Below are positions 6,190-8,000 of a stretch of DNA of 8,000 bases, piece after piece. Source of the DNA: an uncultured Burkholderiales bacterium (lineage in GTDB: Bacteria; Pseudomonadota; Gammaproteobacteria; Burkholderiales; Burkholderiaceae_C). Numbering within the stretch: position 1 is the first letter of the stretch; each line of letters begins with the position of its first letter. The notes under the pieces are model-generated. The model was not told where the DNA came from and did no database searches. It was given only the letters and a program-made list of their open reading frames with translations. The DNA is taken from positions 1 to 8,000 of the forward strand of contig CAIQIL010000586.1 of the NCBI GenBank assembly GCA_903871865.1, read 5' to 3'. A program made the position numbers and the translations under genes.

Positions 6190-7170
6190 TCAGAGTTTGT
6201 CGAAGGGGCTGAGCACGCCGCGCCCGCCGCGGTTCATGACGTGGGTGTAAATCTGCGTGGTGGCGACATCGGCGTGGCCGAGCAGTTCCTGCACGGTGCG
6301 GATGTCGTAGCCGGCCTGCAGCATGTGCGTGGCAAAACTGTGGCGCAGCACGTGCGGGCTGCAGGGTTTGTCGATGCCGGCGCGGCGGGCGGCCAGGGCC
6401 ACGGCGCGCTGCACCGTTTGTTCGCAGAGGTGGTGGCGGCGCTCGACACCTGAGCGCGGGTCGATGGCGCGCTGCGCACTCGGGAAAACGAATTGCCAGC
6501 CCCAGGCGCATCCGGCGCGGGGGTATTTCTGCGCGAGGGCGTCGGGCAGCCCAACCTCGCCCAAACCCTCGGCCAAGTCTTTCAAATGCAGCGCGCGGGA
6601 TTTGGCGATTTGATGCTGCAAAGGCGCGATGAGGTTTTCGGGCAGCACGGTGACGCGGTCCTTGTTGCCCTTGCCCGCGCGGATGAGGATTTCCCGTCGC
6701 GTGAATTCGACATCCTTGATGCGCAGGCGCAAACCCTCCAGCAGGCGCATGCCGGTGCCATACAGCAGGCTGGCAATCAGGCCGGTGGTGCCATTCAATT
6801 GCAGCAGCAATTCGCGCACTTCGCGTTCGGTCAATACCACTGGCAAGCGGCGCGATTGCTTGGCCGAAACCACCTCCGACAACCACGGCAGCTCAATGCT
6901 GAGTATTTCGCGGTAAAGGAACAGCAGGGCGGATTTGGCCTGGTTCTGCGTGGCGGCGGACACGTTGCGGCCCACGGCCAAATGGGTGAGGAAGGCTTCG
7001 ACCTCGGCGGCGCCCATGTCGCGCGGGTGGCGCTTGCCGTGGTGGAGGATGAAGCGGCGCGCCCAATCGACGTACACCTGTTCGGTGCGGATGCTGTAGT
7101 GCAGCGTGCGCAGGCGGGCGCGGAGTTGGTCGAGCAGGCGGGGAGGGGGCGTGGCAGTGGTGGCGTGCAT
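6190..7170 (-). CDS. intI: integron integrase (IntI family tyrosine recombinase)
   Basis: 326 residues, intact, near the usual IntI length. It catalyses attI x attC and attC x attC recombination, capturing and shuffling gene cassettes. The N-terminal core-binding domain (about 10-105) includes [18 protein letters not shown], very like class 1 IntI. The catalytic residues are visible: R142 in LLYGTGMR, K171 in GKGNKDR, H273 and R276 in [13 protein letters not shown]299 in [10 protein letters not shown] and nucleophile Y308 in YTHV. The IntI-specific extra helix that separates integron integrases from XerC/XerD is present at about 208-231 ([20 protein letters not shown]). Residues 236-247 ([12 protein letters not shown]) also match IntI proteins. 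It reads away from the attI site and cassettes at 7289-8000, the standard integron layout. No LexA-type CTGT-N8-ACAG box was seen upstream. It probably belongs to the betaproteobacterial chromosomal integron lineage related to class 1, an assignment a tree would decide. Confidence 0.96.
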   Translation of the reverse strand: MHATTATPPPRLLDQLRARLRTLHYSIRTEQVYVDWARRFILHHGKRHPRDMGAAEVEAFLTHLAVGRNVSAATQNQAKSALLFLYREILSIELPWLSEVVSAKQSRRLPVVLTEREVRELLLQLNGTTGLIASLLYGTGMRLLEGLRLRIKDVEFTRREILIRAGKGNKDRVTVLPENLIAPLQHQIAKSRALHLKDLAEGLGEVGLPDALAQKYPRAGCAWGWQFVFPSAQRAIDPRSGVERRHHLCEQTVQRAVALAARRAGIDKPCSPHVLRHSFATHMLQAGYDIRTVQELLGHADVATTQIYTHVMNRGGRGVLSPFDKL

Positions 7171-7191
7171 GACGGGCTGGGGCGCAGTTTT

Positions 7192-7204
7192 TTAGGTTGC
7201 CTAA
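7192..7204. promoter_or_regulatory. short inverted repeat just upstream of intI
   Basis: TTAGG-TTG-CCTAA is a perfect 5-bp inverted repeat 21 bases upstream of the intI ATG, probably in its 5' untranslated region or core promoter. Each arm resembles part of the IntI core site (GTTRRRY). It could be an operator or an IntI-binding site giving autoregulation, or a chance palindrome. Confidence 0.3.
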
Positions 7205-7288
7205 TGCGGGCGTCCGCGATGACTGCTGCGGGGTGCGGGGGGATGTTGCCCTGGGGCGTGGCGCCTGTCATCGCCCGTCAGGGGGATC

Positions 7289-7340
7289 GTGTTAGACCAA
7301 CACCTCGGGTAGAGTGGGGTGGGTCTAAATTCAGTTAGGC
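7289..7340 (+). other. attI: attI integron recombination site (first-cassette junction)
   Basis: The core site GTTAGGC at 7334-7340 fits GTTRRRY, and the crossover G^TT would fall between 7334 and 7335. Just before it, GTCTAAATTCAGTTAGGC (7323-7340) has the arrangement of known attI simple sites, where an inverted CTAAA arm precedes the core. A second GTTAGAC at 7291-7297 may be an accessory IntI-binding repeat. It is also complementary to GTCTAAA at 7323-7329 except for one base. The left boundary is an estimate. Position between intI and the first cassette supports the call. Confidence 0.8.
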
Positions 7341-7887
7341 CAACCCGTTCGCCCGCACATAAACGGACAGCTGAATGCTCGACCTTTTGATCCTCATTGG
7401 ACTACCGGCCATGCTTGCGTCATCAGCATCATGGCTTGCAAGACATAAAGTCTCAAGGCCTCTTGTACTCTTTGCCTTTAGCGTCATCGCCCTCTATGCA
7501 CTGTACGGCGCTGCCTTCTATCTTGTCGCTCCCAACGTCATCAGCATGGACGTTGTAACCCCCGCAGACAAACCGCAGTTCAGCGACTGGCACCCCCAAG
7601 CTCTAAGCGAAAGCATGCTCCCTCTGGTCACAGCGTATCTTCTACCTATTGCACTGTTTTGCGCCGTAGCACTACCAACACTCTGGCTCGTAATTCGGAT
7701 TAGTCGAAAAGCACAAACCAAAACCTAATGACGAATGCCCACCGAAAGTGCAGCAGCAATCTCACCAAAGCCCGCGCCTAACTGTGCGGTCAAGCGGACG
7801 CCAACACTGGCCATGGCTTCGCCATTTTTATGGCCAGTGTTGGTGCCCTACGCACCTTCGGTTCTCCGGCGCCGCTTACCTTGTTCG
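7335..7887 (+). mobile_element. integron gene cassette 1 (complete, 553 bp)
   Basis: The cassette is bounded by the attI crossover in GTTAGGC (7334/7335) and the crossover in the attC core GTTAGGC (7887/7888). It carries one plus-strand gene (7375-7728) and an attC (7776-7893), the normal cassette design. There is no internal promoter obvious to the eye; expression would normally come from a Pc promoter in or near intI. The gene portion is visibly richer in A and T and less biased to G/C at third codon positions than the rest of the window, as expected for a captured cassette. Confidence 0.88.
7375..7728 (+). CDS. cassette-encoded small multi-span membrane protein, unknown function
   Basis: 117 residues from ATG 7375 to TAA 7726-7728, immediately followed by TGA. 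No family is recognised. Three hydrophobic segments are visible: about residues 3-21 (DLLILIGLPAMLASSASWL), 30-52 (ending YGAAFYLV) and 80-107 (LPLVTAYLLPIALFCAVALP and onward). Between the last two lies a polar loop of about 28 residues with several Pro and Asp (VTPADKPQFSDWHPQ). The C-terminus is basic (RISRKAQTKT). GGACAG at 7365-7370 is a weak ribosome-binding candidate 4 bases before the ATG. The gene lies 35 bases inside the cassette, in the correct direction for transcription from the integrase end. Proteins of unknown function are the rule in chromosomal integron cassettes, and small membrane proteins are common among them. Confidence 0.8.
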   Translation: MLDLLILIGLPAMLASSASWLARHKVSRPLVLFAFSVIALYALYGAAFYLVAPNVISMDVVTPADKPQFSDWHPQALSESMLPLVTAYLLPIALFCAVALPTLWLVIRISRKAQTKT

Positions 7888-7893
7888 TTAGGC
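7776..7893 (+). other. attC: attC site (59-base element) of cassette 1, 118 bp
   Basis: GCCTAAC (R'', 7776-7782) and GTTAGGC (R', 7887-7893) are perfect complements of the RYYYAAC / GTTRRRY type. Inside, AAGCGG (7792-7797) plus CGCC (7799-7802) pair with GGCGCCGCTT (7868-7877), leaving A7798 unpaired as the expected extrahelical base. The variable terminal structure holds a perfect 14-bp stem, 7801-7814 with 7830-7843, and a smaller alternative hairpin ATGGC-TTC-GCCAT at 7813-7825. This gives the folded bottom strand that IntI recognises. The length is within the known attC range. Confidence 0.95.
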
Positions 7894-8000
7894 CTGCCGG
7901 AATACCCAGTAGTCATCGGGCTTGTGGGCCGCCTGTCCTGCGGCAGTCGTGCGAGCCACCGAAGCGTGCGGTCTGCGTGATGGCGTCACAGTCGCGCAGG
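7888..8000 (+). mobile_element. start of integron gene cassette 2 (cut by window edge)
   Basis: The sequence after the cassette 1 attC crossover should be the next cassette, or flanking chromosome if the array ends here. Only 113 bases are visible. An ATG at 7980-7982 opens a frame that reaches the window edge after seven codons, too little to call a gene. No second attC is visible. The stretch is GC-rich, unlike the gene of cassette 1. Confidence 0.5.

Noticed and set aside
6190..7170. XerC/XerD-type recombinase or phage integrase
   Set aside because: The IntI-specific insertion at residues 208-231 and the adjacent attI and attC sites identify an integron integrase.
7801..7843. Rho-independent terminator after the cassette gene
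   Set aside because: The 14-bp stem is the terminal structure of the attC and has no T-run after it.
7735..7980. Plus-strand open frame of 81 codons across the attC
   Set aside because: It lies mostly within the attC, whose structure fully explains the sequence; no ribosome-binding site and no protein-like composition.

Overview
The window is GC-rich, tightly packed bacterial chromosome. A PEP-CTERM secreted protein, an exopolysaccharide-type glycosylation operon and an IntI-family integron integrase together suggest a betaproteobacterium, most likely Burkholderiales (a Comamonadaceae, Leptothrix or Aquabacterium-like lineage). That placement is inference from gene content and base composition; no marker gene is present.

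Left part (1-820): a PEP-CTERM sorted protein is encoded on the minus strand and runs off the left edge. A roughly 200-bp divergent control region separates it from the glycan operon on the plus strand. This region holds a near-consensus Crp-type palindrome and a weaker sigma-54-like element.

Centre (821-5941): six plus-strand genes form one apparent operon, with a 4-base overlap or gaps of 5 to 44 bases. In order they are a left-handed beta-helix acyltransferase, a GT4 glycosyltransferase, an ExoA-like membrane GT2 glycosyltransferase, a DegT/DnrJ/EryC1/StrS PLP aminotransferase, a small PglC/WcaJ-type polyprenyl-phosphate sugar-1-phosphate transferase, and a small single-span protein of unknown function. 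Together they could make an amino sugar, start a lipid-linked glycan, extend it and acylate it. No flippase or polymerase is in the window. Three copies of an 18-bp repeat bridge the aminotransferase stop and the sugar-transferase start.

Junction (5929-6180): the gap between the convergent operon end and the integrase end is filled by 12 head-to-tail units of exactly 21 bp. Most units form a short hairpin with an A5- or T-rich loop, and several stem pairs show compensatory changes between units. This is the most unusual structure in the window.

Right part (6190-8000): an intact minus-strand integron integrase with the IntI-specific insertion is followed by an attI-like site (core GTTAGGC at 7334-7340). 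Next comes one complete gene cassette (7335-7887) with a small multi-span membrane protein and a clear 118-bp attC, then the start of a second cassette cut by the window edge. This is the integrase end of a chromosomal integron. The first cassette is visibly richer in A and T than the genes around it.
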